From NCBI GenBank assembly GCA_003516865.1, contig DPBR01000061.1:20942-26889 (forward strand): DNA of 5,948 bases, written 5' to 3'. Source of the DNA: Oscillospiraceae bacterium. GTDB taxonomy: Bacteria; Bacillota; Clostridia; Oscillospirales; Ruminococcaceae. Positions 4,987 through 5,948 of this stretch are shown here, in pieces; the stretch's first letter is position 1, and each line of letters starts with the position of its first letter. The notes under the pieces are model-generated. The model saw only the letters and a program-made list of their open reading frames with translations. It ran no database searches and was not told the DNA's origin. Made by a program: the position numbers and the translations under genes.

Positions 4987-5948
4987 TTGAGTATGATTAG
5001 AAAGATTATGAGCAACTCTATGGTGCTGTTCATTATCTTTATCGTTCTTGCAATTATCATTCCGCTGCCCTCGTGGCTTTTGGACTTCCTCATTATGCTC
5101 AATATCTCGCTTTCGCTGATAATCCTCGTTATGACAATGTTTATCAAGGAAGCGCTTGAATTCTCGGTTTTCCCGACGGTTTTGCTGATAACGACCGTTC
5201 TGCGGCTATCGCTCAACATCTCCACAACGCGCGGTATCCTCACATCAGGCTACGCGGGCGAGGTTATCAAGGCGTTCGGCAACTTCGTTATGGGAGGAAA
5301 CGCTATCGTCGGCTTCCTGATATTCATAATCATCGTTTTGGTTAACTTCATCGTTATCACAAAAGGCTCGGAGCGAGTATCCGAAGTCGCTGCGAGATTT
5401 ACGCTCGACGCTATGCCCGGTAAGCAGATGGCGATTGACGCGGACCTCAACTCCGGTCTTATCAACGAGGAACAGGCGAGAAAACGCCGTAATAATATCC
5501 AGCGCGAAGCTGATTTCTACGGCTCAATGGACGGTGCCACGAAGTTCGTTAAGGGCGACGCGATTATGTCCATTATCACCACGCTTGTAAACCTTATCGG
5601 CGGCGTTATTATCGGTATGGTTCAGGGCGGCGGCGATTTCAACACTATCCTCAACACCTACTCTCTCGCAACAGTCGGCGACGGTCTTTGCTCGCAGATT
5701 CCCTCGCTGCTCATCTCGGTTGCGACCGGTATGATTGTTACGCGCGCGGCTTCCGAGGACAGTCTCATAAACGATATCAAGTCGCAGTTCACCGCGCAGC
5801 CTTTCGTGCTGCTTATCGCGGGAATTGTCGTTATCGTGATGATGCTTATTCCGGGATTTCCGTCGCTTATACTGCTGTTTCTCGGCGTTTTGCTTATTGT
5901 CGGCGCAGTTCTGCTCGACAGGAACAAGAAGAAAATGGCACAGCTCGC
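4987..5948 (+). CDS. flhA: Flagellar export protein FlhA, N-terminal membrane domain (3' end outside window)
   Basis: About 320 codons are present; FlhA is usually near 680-700 residues, so roughly half is missing. The visible part is the membrane domain: helices begin near residue 12, with PLPSWLLDFLIMLNISLSLI, the family motif R73-LSLNISTTR-82, GNFVMGGNAIVGF, and the conserved cytoplasmic loop from G127 (GSERVSEVAARFTLDAMPGK, then QMAIDADL), followed by READFYGSMDGATKFVKGDA and VGDGLCSQIPSLLIS. The last hydrophobic segment ends at the window edge (DRNKKKMAQL). FlhA forms the nonameric ring under the gate and couples ion flow to export; its large cytoplasmic domain lies beyond the window. 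I prefer the TTG at 4987 from ribosome-site spacing and the usual N-terminal length; ATG 4993 or 5008 are alternatives. A TGA at 4966 closes the frame upstream. Confidence 0.95.
   Translation, partial: MSMIRKIMSNSMVLFIIFIVLAIIIPLPSWLLDFLIMLNISLSLIILVMTMFIKEALEFSVFPTVLLITTVLRLSLNISTTRGILTSGYAGEVIKAFGNFVMGGNAIVGFLIFIIIVLVNFIVITKGSERVSEVAARFTLDAMPGKQMAIDADLNSGLINEEQARKRRNNIQREADFYGSMDGATKFVKGDAIMSIITTLVNLIGGVIIGMVQGGGDFNTILNTYSLATVGDGLCSQIPSLLISVATGMIVTRAASEDSLINDIKSQFTAQPFVLLIAGIVVIVMMLIPGFPSLILLFLGVLLIVGAVLLDRNKKKMAQL

Noticed and set aside
1..5948. A CRISPR array, tRNA, rRNA or defence system
   Set aside because: No regularly spaced repeats, no tRNA-like or rRNA-like sequence, and every long coding frame is explained by flagellar or chemotaxis genes.

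Overview
The window is the middle of a flagellar type III export operon on the + strand, probably from a Gram-positive Bacillota of the class Clostridia. The order fliY, cheY, fliO, fliP, fliQ, fliR, flhB, flhA matches the Bacillus-type fla/che operon. A CheY of the Bacillus type directly follows a FliN/FliY-like gene, which also points to Bacillota. Strong Shine-Dalgarno sequences, several TTG starts and moderate GC content fit this. I cannot name a genus.

Layout: the 3' end of fliY (C-ring/switch protein, cut at the left edge) runs to 442. cheY (494-856) follows, then a candidate intrinsic terminator (875-900) and a G-rich leader. Next come fliO (975-1409), fliP (1430-2389), fliQ (2416-2688) and fliR (2722-3498), separated by only 20-33 bp. 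flhB (3697-4761) and flhA (4987 onward, cut at the right edge) each have an unusually long gap in front of them (198 and 225 bp).

Those two gaps are the most unusual part. They hold two copies, in opposite orientation, of a roughly 104-bp element with terminal inverted repeats and a strong central hairpin. The hairpin is kept in both copies by compensatory base changes. A third, partial copy sits just after flhB, next to a 12-bp direct duplication of the flhB 3' end. It looks like a small non-autonomous (MITE- or REP-like) element family that has entered the two intergenic gaps. No coding sequence is visible in either gap.

Function: FliP, FliQ and FliR form the export gate in the membrane, assembled with help from FliO. 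FlhB is the self-cleaving substrate-specificity switch. FlhA is the ring-forming, ion-driven export component. FliY is part of the switch complex that responds to phosphorylated CheY. In Bacillus, FliY also dephosphorylates CheY-P, which explains the fliY-cheY adjacency. Most of the coding content is ordinary. The oddities are the repeat family, an unusually long Ser/Gly-rich segment near the FliP N-terminus, and the clustering of TTG starts.
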